Below, one piece after another: positions 18,371 through 28,523 of a DNA stretch of 64,000 nucleotides (its first letter is position 1; every line of letters begins with the position of its first letter). The DNA is taken from the NCBI RefSeq assembly GCF_009617755.1, contig NZ_BGZH01000004.1, positions 124,001 through 188,000 of the forward strand, written 5' to 3'. The DNA comes from Marinobacter salsuginis (lineage in GTDB: Bacteria > Pseudomonadota > Gammaproteobacteria > Pseudomonadales > Oleiphilaceae). The position numbers were made by a program, and so were the translations under genes. The notes below the pieces were generated by a model that saw only the letters and a program-made list of their open reading frames with translations, was not told where the DNA came from and did not search any database.

Positions 18371-20104
18371 CTATCGAACGGCTTTCTCCGGTTCCGGGGT
18401 GACGGATTCAGACGATTGCAGTAACTCACGCAGCACATTCATGCGTTCACGGCTGGCAGAAACATCCGCGTTCATCTCCGGCATTCCGGCGACAACCGGG
18501 CGCAGGAGGATAACCAGCTCGCTCTTACGGGACTGGAACCGCCGCTGCTTGAACAGTTCACCCACCAGCGGAATCTCGCTGAAGAAGGGAACCGCGGAAT
18601 TGTTGTCTTCGCTGGAGTTCTGGATCAGACCACCGATAACCACGATCTGCCCGCTTTCGGCACGGATAACGCTGTCGGTTTCACGAACGGTGCTGCTGGC
18701 CAGAGGCAGCGTGACGTCACGCTCGCCAATGGTGATCACCTTCTCCTGATCGTTAACCTCACTGACCGACGGATGCACGTGCAGGGTGATGACGCCGTTT
18801 TCGGAAATTTGAGGCGTCACATCCAGTGAAATGCCAGAGAAAAACGGGGTCAGTTCCACGGAGGTAGAGGTTGAGTCCGTGGCCGTCACGGCCGAGTTGT
18901 TGTCGTCGAAATCAATGTCGGTCACAAAGAACTCATCGGTACCGACCTTGATCACGGCTTTCTGATTATTCACGGTCGAAATACGTGGGCTGGAAAGAAT
19001 CTGCACATTGCCCTGTTCCCCAAGCAGCTGAATCAGGCCGGTAAAGTCGCCGGCCCGCACGCTGGCGGAGAACAGGCCTCCGATATCGGAGGTCTGAATG
19101 GCCTGGCCGGCCAACGCCTGCGCGGTGAAATCTTCGGGCAGACCATCCGAGGCCGTGATGCTGGACGCACTCTGGATATCCGACCAGCTGATGCCCTGCT
19201 GGTAGCCCTCGTTGAGCGCGATCTCCAGGATCTTGGCTTCCAGAATGACCTGACGCTGCATGATCAGCTCGGTGCGGCGAAGATACTCCTCAACCAACCG
19301 CAAATCCTCGGAACCGGCACGGACCATTACCAGCCCTGCGCCCGGATTCACGATCACCTGCTGGCCATCACTGCCACCGACAATCATGCTCAGTGCGCTC
19401 TGGATGTCCTGCCAGAAATCCGAGGCTGTTTCTGTGGAAATGGTTGTTCCAACCAGGTTGCGGATTTCGCCGGAACCGGCACTGTCACCACTATTGTCAG
19501 CGCTGCCTGAGCCGCCACTGCGAGCACCGGTAACCTGACCGGAGCTCACCCTGGTCTCCGAGCCGCCCTTACGCTTGAAGTGCAAGTAATCAATCGGGAA
19601 CAGCCGGGTCTGGATCTGGTCCGACTGAACGCGGAACAGTCGGCCACTGCGTCGAATATCCAGCCCGTACAGGTCGCCTGCGATATCCATCACTTCCGGT
19701 ACAGTGACGTCCCCCAGCCGAAGGTCGATACTGGTATTTACATCAGGATGAACCACCACGTTATAGCGGGTTCCTTCCACCAGAGATTCGAAGAAGCTTG
19801 CTGCCGGCACGCCCCGGGCATTGACGTCAAAACGTTCGTCCAGATCCGCCTCGCTGGAGAGTGGCGGCAGCAGTGCTGCGCTCACGTCAGCCGGCAGAGT
19901 TGCAGCTGCCTGACTCGGGGTCGGCGCTGGCGGTTGTGCCTGCGAAGCCTCTTCAAGGCTTCGATCAATGGCATCGGCAGCATCGGTTGAGGTGGCGGTT
20001 GCCGAGCGCATCAACGGATTGTTGCTGCAGGCCGCCAGTACCAGGCTCAGAATCAGCGCACTGGTTGTTTTGATCGTTGTCATGAGTATCCGATTATCTG
20101 TCAT
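18371..20104 (-). CDS. mshL: MSHA outer-membrane secretin MshL
   Basis: A 577-residue GspD/PilQ-family secretin forming the outer-membrane pore for the pilus. A lipoprotein signal ends in LAAC (Cys26). Periplasmic domains include an STN-like N0 domain (FDVNARGVPAASFFESLVEG) and N1-type domains, and the secretin core lies at about residues 330-545 (VLEAKILEIALNEG, VVIGGLIQ, PLVGELFKQR). A Ser/Gly-rich insertion is present near residues 190-215. The start overlaps the mshK stop (ATGA); an ATG seven codons in would give a more usual leader length. Confidence 0.93.
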   Translation of the reverse strand: MTDNRILMTTIKTTSALILSLVLAACSNNPLMRSATATSTDAADAIDRSLEEASQAQPPAPTPSQAAATLPADVSAALLPPLSSEADLDERFDVNARGVPAASFFESLVEGTRYNVVVHPDVNTSIDLRLGDVTVPEVMDIAGDLYGLDIRRSGRLFRVQSDQIQTRLFPIDYLHFKRKGGSETRVSSGQVTGARSGGSGSADNSGDSAGSGEIRNLVGTTISTETASDFWQDIQSALSMIVGGSDGQQVIVNPGAGLVMVRAGSEDLRLVEEYLRRTELIMQRQVILEAKILEIALNEGYQQGISWSDIQSASSITASDGLPEDFTAQALAGQAIQTSDIGGLFSASVRAGDFTGLIQLLGEQGNVQILSSPRISTVNNQKAVIKVGTDEFFVTDIDFDDNNSAVTATDSTSTSVELTPFFSGISLDVTPQISENGVITLHVHPSVSEVNDQEKVITIGERDVTLPLASSTVRETDSVIRAESGQIVVIGGLIQNSSEDNNSAVPFFSEIPLVGELFKQRRFQSRKSELVILLRPVVAGMPEMNADVSASRERMNVLRELLQSSESVTPEPEKAVR

Positions 20105-20448
20105 TGAGTTCCCCGAACCTGCGGAAGTCTCTCCAGGTACAACACCCGTTCGCGGCCGTTATCCGTTACCAGAACCCGGTTGGCAAAAATCCGGATAACC
20201 CGCACGTTGTCAAAACCCTGGCCTTCCCTGAGGGCCTCACCTTCGATGACGGCGACACGCCTGTCCTTGCTGAAAAGTATGGAATCCAGAGCAAGAGCCC
20301 GCTCTGGGGCAGGCTTGGCCACAGTTGTCTGCGGGCCCGGTGGCCGGGTCGGGTCCTGCAATGCATGGGTTTTTCCCACCACCAGCAACAGCGAACCGAT
20401 AGCCACACAAAACCACCGGCTTATTGAGGCACCCAAGTTCCTGCTCAC
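20101..20448 (-). CDS. mshK: MSHA biogenesis protein MshK
   Basis: A 115-residue exported protein with a signal-type helix at residues 11-24 followed by LQDPTRPP, the conserved start of the mature PilP/GspC-like region. It ends with a small beta-rich domain (LDSILFSKDRRVAVIEGE, GFDNVRVIRI). PilP-type proteins link the inner-membrane complex to the secretin. The start is GTG two bases after the mshJ stop, with no strong ribosome-binding site, so coupling is likely. Confidence 0.82.
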   Translation of the reverse strand: MSRNLGASISRWFCVAIGSLLLVVGKTHALQDPTRPPGPQTTVAKPAPERALALDSILFSKDRRVAVIEGEALREGQGFDNVRVIRIFANRVLVTDNGRERVLYLERLPQVRGTQ

Positions 20449-20449
20449 T

Positions 20450-21139
20450 TCACACCCCCAGCCACGCCTGATCCAGGCTCAGTGTTTGCACCCTGATGAT
20501 CGCTTCGCCGGAGGGCCAGTCGCCCGCACTGTACTCCAGCTCTATCCAACCGAGACGCTCATCCAATGCCTCGAGCCGCTCGAGATAGTTCAGCACATCA
20601 AGATAGCTTCCCATGATGCGGAGCTCGACATCATGGGCATAAAGCAGTGGTTGCGCCGCCTCTGCCTGCTCCTGTGAGGATTGATCGGGGTCATCCGGAG
20701 CGAAAACCGGGGTCGGAGTCTGTAGCTCCAGAGCCTTCAGCTCCAGTGCATCCTGGGCGGCCAGAATATCCCGCAACAGCGCCACCATCGCCCTGGGCGC
20801 GATCAGTTGCCCGGTGGTCTCCGCGATCTGCTGATTGAGCCGCTCCAGTCTCTGCTGCCGGGCATTTAACTGATCCCGCATTTCCCTGGAGGGATCGGTG
20901 GCAAGTTGCTGATTGAGCGTCTGCTGCTGCGCCAGCAGGTCGTCCCGGCTAGCGGAAAGCGTCTGGATCCGATTCTCCAGACTCTGGTGTCGTTGCTGTA
21001 ATGGCGTAACCCCAAGCTCCCAGACCAGCACCACAACCAGCACGAGTGCAGTCAGCAGAATCAGGGCCCGCTCACGAATCGGTCGCAGGTTATACCACTG
21101 CGCAGCCCGGGCAAGAGAGGTGTTGGGTGCGTCCGCCAT
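20450..21139 (-). CDS. mshJ: MSHA biogenesis protein MshJ (PilO/GspM-like)
   Basis: A 229-residue bitopic inner-membrane protein with a helix at about residues 26-44, a long coiled coil (about 50-120, rich in Gln, Leu and Arg) and a C-terminal ferredoxin-like domain (about 165-225, VELRIMGSYLDVLNYLERLEAL). This is the layout of PilO. It would pair with MshI2 in the alignment subcomplex. The ATG shares one base with the upstream stop. Confidence 0.85.
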   Translation of the reverse strand: MADAPNTSLARAAQWYNLRPIRERALILLTALVLVVVLVWELGVTPLQQRHQSLENRIQTLSASRDDLLAQQQTLNQQLATDPSREMRDQLNARQQRLERLNQQIAETTGQLIAPRAMVALLRDILAAQDALELKALELQTPTPVFAPDDPDQSSQEQAEAAQPLLYAHDVELRIMGSYLDVLNYLERLEALDERLGWIELEYSAGDWPSGEAIIRVQTLSLDQAWLGV

Positions 21140-21744
21140 CAGTTACCCTCCCCGTCACGCTCGCTTGAAACATGAAAGTCAATCCAGCGGCCTTCCTCCG
21201 GGCGTGACAATCGGAACACACCAAAGGTTCGTCCCGTAAACGCTGGTTCCTCGCCCAGATTTTCAAGGTACAGAGGCACCAGAGCGCCTTCGCGGCTACG
21301 CCCTTCGATAGTGACTCTGTCCGGGCCTGACTCCAGGATAACGCCTGTCAGCCAGACATCTTCCGGGATCTGTCGGGCCAATGCTGCCAGCTGTGGCGAG
21401 AAATTGCGGTCCTCGGAAAGCACCAGGCTTTCCACCCGTTCCAGTAATCGCTGGCGGCGCGCGAGGGTCTGGGTGACGCGCTCCAGAGCCTCCTTCACTT
21501 CGGCATCCGGCTGACGGGCTTGAACCGCGGCAGAAAGCTGCGCCACAGCCTGTTCAAGCTGCTGGTTCTGCTGATCAAGGCGTGAGGCCTTGTTTGCCAT
21601 CACCGAATTCTTGTAAGTCAGGAAACCAGCCACGAACGCAACCAGCACCACTCCGACAACCAGAATACCAACCGCCATTCCAGCCTGGAGTCTTTCCTTT
21701 CTCGGACGCAGCTCGTCAGTGTAGAGATTGACCTGCTGGATCAT
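21139..21744 (-). CDS. MSHA biogenesis protein MshI2 (PilN-like)
   Basis: A 201-residue protein starting MIQQVNLYTDELRP, the PilN-type cytoplasmic peptide that docks on PilM. A membrane helix (about residues 24-46), a coiled coil (about 55-110) and a small C-terminal domain (DRVTIEGRSREG) follow. I chose the ATG at 21744, which overlaps the mshI1 stop (ATGA); the frame is open for 17 further codons. Named MshI2 by position after the PilM-like MshI. Confidence 0.82.
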   Translation of the reverse strand: MIQQVNLYTDELRPRKERLQAGMAVGILVVGVVLVAFVAGFLTYKNSVMANKASRLDQQNQQLEQAVAQLSAAVQARQPDAEVKEALERVTQTLARRQRLLERVESLVLSEDRNFSPQLAALARQIPEDVWLTGVILESGPDRVTIEGRSREGALVPLYLENLGEEPAFTGRTFGVFRLSRPEEGRWIDFHVSSERDGEGN

Positions 21745-22673
21745 GGACGCCCGCCCTCCGGCAACGGCAAGCCCGCACTCCAGGCCGGCAGGCAACGACT
21801 GTCCAGATCGGACTCAAAGCCCAGGGCACGCCAATCGAGGGTTTCAAGGCCGGCGGCCACATAGGAAGAAAGCATCGAGGCAAGAGGAAGCACGCTGTCA
21901 CGGGCAACGAGGTGGATCATTGCCGGCGGCACCTGGCCCAACTGGCTTTCGTAATAGTCCAGTGAACGCTGCATCTCCAGCGCCAGTGATTGCACCGCCG
22001 ACTCCTGCCGGGCGGCATCTCGAAGATCTTCGGAAGTCACATCAAGCCGGCGGGACAAGTACAGCGTGTTGTCCTTGCAGATCACCATTTGGCCGTAGTT
22101 TTCTTTCAGGTGGACCAGCGCTGCACCACGCCGGTTTTCATCCAGCCTGCATACCAGATTTCGCAACGCGAGCTCGGCGATATCAATGCGCTCCAGTTCC
22201 AGGCCGGCTTCCTGAACCAGCCGAACCAGTTCAGAGACCAGAACTTTTCTGGCGGCGACCACGTTGACCAGTTCGCCACGGCCCCGGGATGCGTCTTTCG
22301 GAAACGGGAAAACATCAGAAACCGCGTCGGACGGGCTGAAATCGAGAAAATCCTTAAGTTTCCACTTGAGGGCATCCCCCAGCTCCGATTCCTCGACGCC
22401 TTCCGGGCGATCCATCTGGAAAACCTGATACTGGTCCAGAGGCAGCACGAGCGTTGTCGCTGCACCCGACCAGCCGTGCTTGTCGACTAGTTCAACCAGT
22501 GCCGCCTGACGCCTCGCAGGGAGGCAATCAATGAACCCCCACCTACCGGCATCCGGCCGCCCCGATTCCGCCCAGGCAATACCGTCGGGACGAATTTCAA
22601 GACTTACCCGCAGGCGAGCCCCGGAACGTCCGAACAGACCCGTCAGTCTTTTGAAGATTGGTATCTTTGTCAT
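21741..22673 (-). CDS. mshI: MSHA biogenesis protein MshI (PilM-like)
   Basis: First gene of the MSHA operon, 310 residues. It is an actin-fold PilM-like cytoplasmic protein expected to anchor the alignment complex by binding the MshI2 N-terminus. Typical features are LDQYQVFQMDRPEGVEESEL, DALKWKLKDFLDF and the later RIDIAELALRNL region. The ATG at 22673 is preferred to a TTG ten codons earlier. No mshH is found upstream; ssb lies there instead. Confidence 0.82.
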   Translation of the reverse strand: MTKIPIFKRLTGLFGRSGARLRVSLEIRPDGIAWAESGRPDAGRWGFIDCLPARRQAALVELVDKHGWSGAATTLVLPLDQYQVFQMDRPEGVEESELGDALKWKLKDFLDFSPSDAVSDVFPFPKDASRGRGELVNVVAARKVLVSELVRLVQEAGLELERIDIAELALRNLVCRLDENRRGAALVHLKENYGQMVICKDNTLYLSRRLDVTSEDLRDAARQESAVQSLALEMQRSLDYYESQLGQVPPAMIHLVARDSVLPLASMLSSYVAAGLETLDWRALGFESDLDSRCLPAWSAGLPLPEGGRP

Positions 22674-22838
22674 GGAGTCCGTTAAAAAAGGATCCGAAGC
22701 CAACTCGCCAGCATCAAGCTATTATTATGCTGCCTAAAAAACAGGCGCTTTTTACATCGAATGACATGATAGATGAGAAAGCGAACGTAACTCCACGTTT
22801 TTTTGGCCAATTTCACACCGTTTTTGCAAACCAGTAAC

Positions 22839-22863
22839 AAAAAGCCCCCGCGAGGCGGGGGCT
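22839..22863 (-). terminator. terminator of ssb
   Basis: A perfect 9-bp stem (AGCCCCCGC/GCGGGGGCT) with a 3-base loop is followed on the minus strand by a run of T. It lies 46 bases after the ssb stop and separates ssb from the MSHA operon. The 160 bases between it and mshI should hold the MSHA promoter, but I see no strong sigma70 or sigma54 match there. Confidence 0.88.
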
Positions 22864-22908
22864 TAAGTCACTTTGGATGCTCAGATTCCGTTTCTGTTCA
22901 CGGGAAAT

Positions 22909-23433
22909 TTAGAACGGAATGTCATCGTCAAAGTCGTCTACCGGCTCGGGCATGCTGCCCTGCGACGGCTGATTGCTGTAACCACCAGACTGCGGTGGCG
23001 GGTTGTTCTGTTGGCCCGCCGGGGCATTATAGCCGGACTGCTGAGGCCGCCCTGCCGGGGCGCCCTGGTTCATACCGCCTTCGCCGCCACGGCTGTCGAG
23101 CATCTGCATCTGGCCGTTGATATCCACCACAACCTCGGTGGTGTAGACATCCTGACCTTCCTTGTTCTGCCATTTGCGCGTCTGCAGCTTGCCCTCAATG
23201 TAGACCTTCGAGCCCTTGCGCAGATACTGGCCCGCCACTTCGGCGATCTTGCCGAACATGACAACCCGGTGCCATTCGGTTTTCGGCACCAATTGCCCGG
23301 TCTGACGATCCTTGTAGCTTTCGTCTGTTGCCAGATTCAGGTTCACAACGGCATTACCGTTAGGGGTGTAGCGGGTATCCGGGTCCTGTCCCAGGTTACC
23401 GATCAGAATTACTTTGTTTACGCCTCGTGCCAT
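22909..23433 (-). CDS. ssb: single-stranded DNA-binding protein
   Basis: A 174-residue SSB that coats single-stranded DNA during replication and repair. The N-terminal OB fold covers about residues 1-110 ([37 protein letters not shown]). A Gln/Gly/Pro-rich flexible tail follows, ending in the acidic tip DDDIPF, which recruits repair and replication partners. It follows the MFS gene at 57 bases, with a GC-rich hairpin between them. Confidence 0.97.
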   Translation of the reverse strand: MARGVNKVILIGNLGQDPDTRYTPNGNAVVNLNLATDESYKDRQTGQLVPKTEWHRVVMFGKIAEVAGQYLRKGSKVYIEGKLQTRKWQNKEGQDVYTTEVVVDINGQMQMLDSRGGEGGMNQGAPAGRPQQSGYNAPAGQQNNPPPQSGGYSNQPSQGSMPEPVDDFDDDIPF

Positions 23434-23490
23434 GCTCTGCTCCTGACTCTTTTTTCAGGGACTCCCGCGTTCCGTGCGGGCCTCCGGATT

Positions 23491-24861
23491 TCAAGAATGT
23501 TTAGCCTGCCGGACAAAGGAAAAGTCCGCAAGTAACGCCTCATCAAATTGCTGACGATCCACCTTAAGATAGGCAGTGGCAGCCTCTTCAACAATCACCA
23601 CATCCTGAACGCCGGGAAGGCGACGGAGATTGTCATCAATATCGTCGTACTGGTTGCTCATTACCTGCTGCAACTGTACCACGAAACTGGTGGTGTGGCC
23701 GGGCGCTGGCATAGTAAGCGCCACCAGTAACCAGAGACCAAGCACCACCACCATGAACCAGAGTACACCCTGGATTCCGCCACTCTCCAGCAGATAGCCG
23801 CCCAGGGCGCCGCCCAGAAACGCACCCATGAATTGGGACGTGGAATAGACCCCCATCGCTGTCCCTTTGCTTGCCGCCGGTGCCTCTTTGCTGATTAGTG
23901 ATGGCAGGCTGGCTTCAAGCAGATTGAAGGCCATGAAGAAGAAAAACAGCACGGCCCAGGCTGCAACCAGGCTGCCGGACACACCAGTAAACCCGGCAGT
24001 AGCCAACGTCAGTAACGCAATCGCCCCGCACAGCACCGGCTTCATCCGACGCTTTTTCTCGCCGATGATGATGAACGGCACCATGGCAAAGAAAGACGTA
24101 ATCATCACGCTCAGGTAGAACCACCAGTGTGACCTGCTGGCAAGACCAAACTGCTCCTGCAGCATGGAGGGAAAGACCAGGAACAGGGCGGTGAGCACCA
24201 GGTGCAGGGCAAAGATGCCGAAATCCAACCGGAGAAGACGACCGTCTGAAAGCACACGGCCCAGCATGTCCCTGGCAGGATGGGTATCGGGGCTCGTCTT
24301 GTGCTGATGCGGCGTCGGGACCAGGCGGTTGACGATCACCAGCGCCACTATTGCCAGCGCTGCGGTCGCGTAGAAGATTCCGGACAGCCCCCACCAGGCC
24401 CCAAGAAGGGGGCCGAGCACCAGGGAGACCGAGAACGACAGACCAATCGTGACTCCAACGGTCGCCATGGCCTTGGTCCGCTCCTCTTCACGGGTCAGGT
24501 CACTGAGCAACGCCATCAGAACACTGGCGATAGCGCCGGCACCCTGAAGAATCCGACCGGCAATCACAACGTATATGGAGTCCGTGGCCCCGGCCAGCAA
24601 ACTGCCCGCGGCAAACAGTACGAGCCCGATGTAGATCATGCGCTTACGACCGACCCGATCAGACAGCATGCCAAAGGGAATCTGCAACAGGGCCTGGCTG
24701 AGGCCGTATGCCCCTATGGCAAAACCGAGCAGGGCCGGCGTCGCATCTTTGAGATCTTCACCAAGCAGCATGAACACCGGCAGCACCATGAACAGTCCGA
24801 GCATGCGCATGGCGTAGACGGACGCCAGTGCGAGTACGGAGCGTTTTTCCAGCGCGTTCAT
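23491..24861 (-). CDS. MFS transporter with C-terminal YAM-type domain (YajR-like)
   Basis: A 456-residue major facilitator with 12 predicted helices and the loop 2-3 signature [14 protein letters not shown]. After the last helix the final 60 residues (about 397-456; [25 protein letters not shown]) form a soluble ferredoxin-like domain, as in E. coli YajR. The substrate is unknown; YajR is a proton-driven efflux-type carrier. The gene is divergent from uvrA across 186 bases and upstream of ssb, an arrangement often seen near uvrA in pseudomonads (recalled, not checked). Confidence 0.85.
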   Translation of the reverse strand: MNALEKRSVLALASVYAMRMLGLFMVLPVFMLLGEDLKDATPALLGFAIGAYGLSQALLQIPFGMLSDRVGRKRMIYIGLVLFAAGSLLAGATDSIYVVIAGRILQGAGAIASVLMALLSDLTREEERTKAMATVGVTIGLSFSVSLVLGPLLGAWWGLSGIFYATAALAIVALVIVNRLVPTPHQHKTSPDTHPARDMLGRVLSDGRLLRLDFGIFALHLVLTALFLVFPSMLQEQFGLASRSHWWFYLSVMITSFFAMVPFIIIGEKKRRMKPVLCGAIALLTLATAGFTGVSGSLVAAWAVLFFFFMAFNLLEASLPSLISKEAPAASKGTAMGVYSTSQFMGAFLGGALGGYLLESGGIQGVLWFMVVVLGLWLLVALTMPAPGHTTSFVVQLQQVMSNQYDDIDDNLRRLPGVQDVVIVEEAATAYLKVDRQQFDEALLADFSFVRQAKHS

Positions 24862-25014
24862 GGCAATTACGTACCTCAGCCGGGGTTGAAAGCGGTCAGA
24901 TTGAGGGCAGATACCCTTCGCAGGCGGCGCATTGTAGCAGAAGGGGCGCTGACGGGGGACAGGTCGCGTGATGCTGATCCGGGGATCATTTTCGCCGCAG
25001 CCGACCCAACGCGG

Positions 25015-25020
25015 TATAAT
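25015..25020 (+). promoter_or_regulatory. probable -10 element of the uvrA promoter
   Basis: A perfect TATAAT lies 28 bases before the uvrA start. The -35 region is poor (TTCGCC at 18-base spacing). No LexA-type CTGT-N8-ACAG box is seen between 24862 and 25047. Confidence 0.45.
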
Positions 25021-25047
25021 TTTCGTTTTTTATCCGAGCGAGGTGTT

Positions 25048-27870
25048 ATGGACCATATCCAGATCAAAGGGGCACGTACCCACAACCTGAAAAACATCGA
25101 CCTGGATATGCCACGGGACAAGCTGATAGTGATCACCGGCCTTTCCGGCTCCGGGAAATCGTCCCTTGCGTTCGATACGCTTTATGCGGAAGGACAGCGC
25201 CGCTATGTAGAATCGCTTTCCACCTATGCCCGCCAGTTTCTTTCGATGATGGAAAAGCCGGACGTAGACCACATCGAAGGTCTGTCGCCCGCCATCTCCA
25301 TTGAGCAGAAATCCACCTCCCACAACCCGCGCTCGACCGTTGGTACCATCACCGAAATATACGATTACCTGCGCCTGCTCTTTGCCCGTGCCGGTGAGCC
25401 TAGATGCCCAGACCATGGCCAGCCCCTGGAAGCTCAGACCATCAGCCAGATGGTGGATCAGGTGGTGGCCATGCCGGAGGACAGCAAATTGATGATCCTC
25501 GCGCCGGTGATACGGGACCGGAAGGGCGAACACCTGCAGGTTATCGAAACCATGCGCAGCCAGGGCTTCATCCGCCTGAGGGTGGATGGCACGGTTTACG
25601 ATATTGACGATGTGCCGGCCCTGGACAAGAAACGCAAGCACCAGATTGATGTGGTCGTTGATCGATTCAAGGTAAAGCCGGGCCTTGAACAGCGCCTGGC
25701 AGAAAGCTTTGAAACGGCGCTGCACCTCGCGGACGGAATCGCCCTGGTAGCGCCGATGACCGGTGAAGGCGAAGAACACACATTCTCCGCCCGTTACGCT
25801 TGCACCCAATGCGGCTACGCCCTGAGCGAACTCGAGCCAAAACTGTTTTCGTTTAACAATCCCGCAGGCGCCTGCCCTACCTGCGACGGGCTTGGCGTCA
25901 AACAATTCTTCGATCCGGAGAAAATCGTCCAGCACCCAGAGGCCACTCTGGCATCGGGCGCCATCAAGGGCTGGGATCGCCGGGCCGTCTACTACTTCCA
26001 GATGCTGGGCAGCGTGGCAGATCACTACGGTATTGACCTGGAAACGGCCTGGGCGGACCTTCCCGAGGATTTCCGAAATGTACTGCTGTTCGGCTCGGGG
26101 AAAGAAGACATTCCTTTTCGCTATGTGAACTCCCGTGGCCATATCATGGAAAAGGCCCACCCATTCGAGGGCATTCTTCCCAACCTTGAGCGGCGCTACC
26201 GTGAAACTGACTCTCAAAGCATGCGAGAGGAACTGGCTCGCAACCTCAGCACACAGCCCTGCAAGGAGTGCGGGGGTTCCCGTCTGCGCCGTAGCGCCCG
26301 CCATGTGTTTATTGAAGAACACAATATTTCGGACGTTACCCATCTGCCGGTTGGCGAGGCCCATGATTACTTCGAAACCCTCGCCCTACCGGGCCGGAAG
26401 GGCGAAATTGCCGAGAAAATTCTGAAAGAAGTCCGTCAAAGGCTCCAGTTCCTGGTGAACGTGGGGTTGGAGTACCTCACCCTGGAGCGAAGCGCCGACA
26501 CCCTCTCCGGGGGCGAAGCCCAGCGTATTCGCCTGGCGAGCCAGATCGGCGCCGGACTGGTAGGCGTCATGTACATCCTCGACGAACCCTCCATCGGGCT
26601 CCACCAGCGGGACAATGACCGCCTGCTGGCCACCCTCACCCACCTGCGTGATCTGGGCAATACGGTAATTGTCGTCGAGCACGATGAAGACGCCATTCGA
26701 GCCGCCGACCATGTGATTGATATCGGCCCGGGCGCCGGCGTCCACGGCGGCCACATCATCGGCCAGGGCACGCCTCAACAGATTATCGACAACCCGGATT
26801 CTCTGACTGGCCAATACCTCAAAGGCAGCCGGGAGATAGCCGTACCCAGTACGCGGAACAAAGGCGGCGGAAAATCAGTGACCCTTGCTGGTGCTACCGG
26901 TAACAACCTGAAAGATGTAACCCTGAACCTGCCTCTGGGCATCATGACCTGCATCACCGGCGTGTCCGGGTCCGGCAAGTCCACGCTGATCAACAGCACC
27001 CTGTATCCGGTCGCCGCCGCGAAACTCAACAAGGCCACCAGTCTGAACCACGCGCCCTACCAGTCACTCAAGGGGCTCGACCATCTGGACAAGGTCATCG
27101 ATATCGACCAGAGCCCCATCGGCCGCACACCGCGTTCCAACCCCGCGACCTACACAGGACTGTTCACGCCGATCAGGGAACTGTTCGCCGGAACCCAGGA
27201 AGCCCGCTCACGGGGTTACAAGCCCGGCCGATTCTCCTTCAACGTCAAGGGCGGCCGCTGCGAAGCCTGCCAGGGCGACGGCGTGATCAAGGTAGAAATG
27301 CACTTCCTGCCAGACGTCTACGTACCCTGCGATGTTTGCAAGGGCAAACGCTACAACCGCGAAACCCTGGAAGTCCGGTACAAGGGCAAGAACATCAACG
27401 AAGTGCTGGAAATGACCGTGGAAGAGGGACGTGAGTTCTTCGATGCGGTCCCCTTCATCGCCCGCAAACTCCAAACCCTGATCGACGTCGGCCTGTCCTA
27501 CATCCGCCTCGGCCAGAGCGCCGTGACCCTCTCCGGTGGCGAAGCACAGCGGGTCAAACTTGCCAAAGAACTGTCCAAACGGGACACCGGCAAAACGCTC
27601 TACATTCTTGACGAGCCCACCACCGGCCTGCACTTCTACGACATCCAGCAGCTTCTGAATGTCCTGGAGAGGCTCCGCGACCACGGCAACACCATCGTGG
27701 TGATCGAGCACAACCTGGACGTCATCAAGACCGCAGACTGGATCGTCGATCTGGGCCCAGAAGGCGGCTCTGGTGGCGGCCAGATCATTGCAGAGGGAAC
27801 CCCGGAGGAAGTAGCAGAGAACGCCGCTTCCCACACAGGACGTTACCTCAAGCCCATGCTGACAAAGTAA
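25048..27870 (+). CDS. uvrA: UvrABC excinuclease subunit A
   Basis: The DNA-damage recognition ATPase of nucleotide excision repair. The 940 residues equal the E. coli length. Two ABC-type nucleotide sites are present (Walker [10 protein letters not shown] near residue 31 and GVSGSGKST near 640; signatures [12 protein letters not shown] and [12 protein letters not shown]). CxxC pairs for zinc are intact (CTQC/CPTC and CEAC/CDVC). The ATG follows GAGGTGTT and the start [14 protein letters not shown] is typical. The reading frame is open for a further 768 bases upstream but that part has no family similarity. Confidence 0.98.
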   Translation: MDHIQIKGARTHNLKNIDLDMPRDKLIVITGLSGSGKSSLAFDTLYAEGQRRYVESLSTYARQFLSMMEKPDVDHIEGLSPAISIEQKSTSHNPRSTVGTITEIYDYLRLLFARAGEPRCPDHGQPLEAQTISQMVDQVVAMPEDSKLMILAPVIRDRKGEHLQVIETMRSQGFIRLRVDGTVYDIDDVPALDKKRKHQIDVVVDRFKVKPGLEQRLAESFETALHLADGIALVAPMTGEGEEHTFSARYACTQCGYALSELEPKLFSFNNPAGACPTCDGLGVKQFFDPEKIVQHPEATLASGAIKGWDRRAVYYFQMLGSVADHYGIDLETAWADLPEDFRNVLLFGSGKEDIPFRYVNSRGHIMEKAHPFEGILPNLERRYRETDSQSMREELARNLSTQPCKECGGSRLRRSARHVFIEEHNISDVTHLPVGEAHDYFETLALPGRKGEIAEKILKEVRQRLQFLVNVGLEYLTLERSADTLSGGEAQRIRLASQIGAGLVGVMYILDEPSIGLHQRDNDRLLATLTHLRDLGNTVIVVEHDEDAIRAADHVIDIGPGAGVHGGHIIGQGTPQQIIDNPDSLTGQYLKGSREIAVPSTRNKGGGKSVTLAGATGNNLKDVTLNLPLGIMTCITGVSGSGKSTLINSTLYPVAAAKLNKATSLNHAPYQSLKGLDHLDKVIDIDQSPIGRTPRSNPATYTGLFTPIRELFAGTQEARSRGYKPGRFSFNVKGGRCEACQGDGVIKVEMHFLPDVYVPCDVCKGKRYNRETLEVRYKGKNINEVLEMTVEEGREFFDAVPFIARKLQTLIDVGLSYIRLGQSAVTLSGGEAQRVKLAKELSKRDTGKTLYILDEPTTGLHFYDIQQLLNVLERLRDHGNTIVVIEHNLDVIKTADWIVDLGPEGGSGGGQIIAEGTPEEVAENAASHTGRYLKPMLTK

Positions 27871-27895
27871 TTGGCGGGCAATGAATAGCTCTGTC

Positions 27896-27988
27896 GGCAA
27901 GGGGGTGGGGGTTTATTTTATGCCGGAAAAAGATGTCTGAGCGAAGCGAGTTATTTTTCCAAAGAAAATAAACCCCCACCCCCTTGCC
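27896..27988. repeat. large inverted repeat downstream of uvrA
   Basis: Two perfect 24-base arms (27896-27919 and 27965-27988) read GGCAAGGGGGTGGGGGTTTA then TTTT and its complement. They enclose a 45-base spacer that has its own inner pair GGAAAAA/TTTTTCC (27925-27931, 27954-27960) and a GCGAAGC mini-hairpin. RNA from either strand could form one long stem. It may be a REP-like or MITE-like dispersed element or a structured 3' end of uvrA mRNA. There is no ORF inside it. Confidence 0.85.
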
Positions 27989-28033
27989 AGCCACCCAACC
28001 GCGAAGGCTACCAATTTCCTAAAACCCAGACAC

Positions 28034-28066
28034 AAAAAAACCGGGCCCTCACGGAACCCGGTTTTT
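28034..28066. terminator. terminator of the alpha operon
   Basis: The stem AAAAACCGGG/CCCGGTTTTT, with an 11-base loop, has T tracts on both strands, so it can end rplQ transcription on the minus strand and any uvrA read-through on the plus strand. It lies 26 bases past the rplQ stop. Confidence 0.88.
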
Positions 28067-28091
28067 CTGTGGTTGGCCAAAGCCGAAGAAA

Positions 28092-28490
28092 TTAATCCTC
28101 GTCTTCGTCCACCTCTTCCGCTTCAATATCCAGCGGACGACCAACCAGCTCAACAAATGCCATCGGGGCATTGTCGCCGGCACGGAAGCCACACTTCAGG
28201 ATACGAAGGTATCCACCCGGACGCTCGCTGTAACGGGGGCCCAGCTCATCAAACAGCTTGGCAACCGCTGCATCGTCACGCAGGCGTGAGAACGCCAGAC
28301 GACGATTCGCGACCGAATCATTCTTGGAAAGCGTGATCAAAGGCTCAGCTACCCGACGAAGCTCTTTGGCTTTCGGCAGCGTTGTTTTGATCAGCTCGTG
28401 TTCAACCAGTGACGCAGTCATGTTACGGAACATGGCCTTGCGATGCGCACTGGTCCTGCTGAACTTACGACCACTCTTACGATGACGCAT
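28092..28490 (-). CDS. rplQ: 50S ribosomal protein L17
   Basis: L17, a 23S rRNA-binding protein near the exit tunnel. The 132 residues start [20 protein letters not shown], the family signature. The last 15 residues are strongly acidic ([10 protein letters not shown]), an extension typical of gammaproteobacterial L17. Last gene of the alpha operon, 33 bases after rpoA. Confidence 0.97.
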   Translation of the reverse strand: MRHRKSGRKFSRTSAHRKAMFRNMTASLVEHELIKTTLPKAKELRRVAEPLITLSKNDSVANRRLAFSRLRDDAAVAKLFDELGPRYSERPGGYLRILKCGFRAGDNAPMAFVELVGRPLDIEAEEVDEDED

Positions 28491-28523
28491 TGCTCTTATT
28501 CCTTACCTTAAACTAATCGGCGA

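Noticed and set aside
22674..22838. Possible promoter CATAAT before mshI
   Set aside because: No -35 hexamer at acceptable spacing and no sigma54 GG/GC pair; too weak to list as a feature.
24950..24965. CTG-N8-CAG near uvrA as a possible SOS box
   Set aside because: CTGACGGGGGACAG is two bases short of the 16-base LexA site and lacks the AT-rich centre.
24280..25047. 256-codon upstream extension of the uvrA reading frame
   Set aside because: It lies antisense to the MFS gene, has no UvrA similarity, and the family start with a ribosome-binding site is at 25048.
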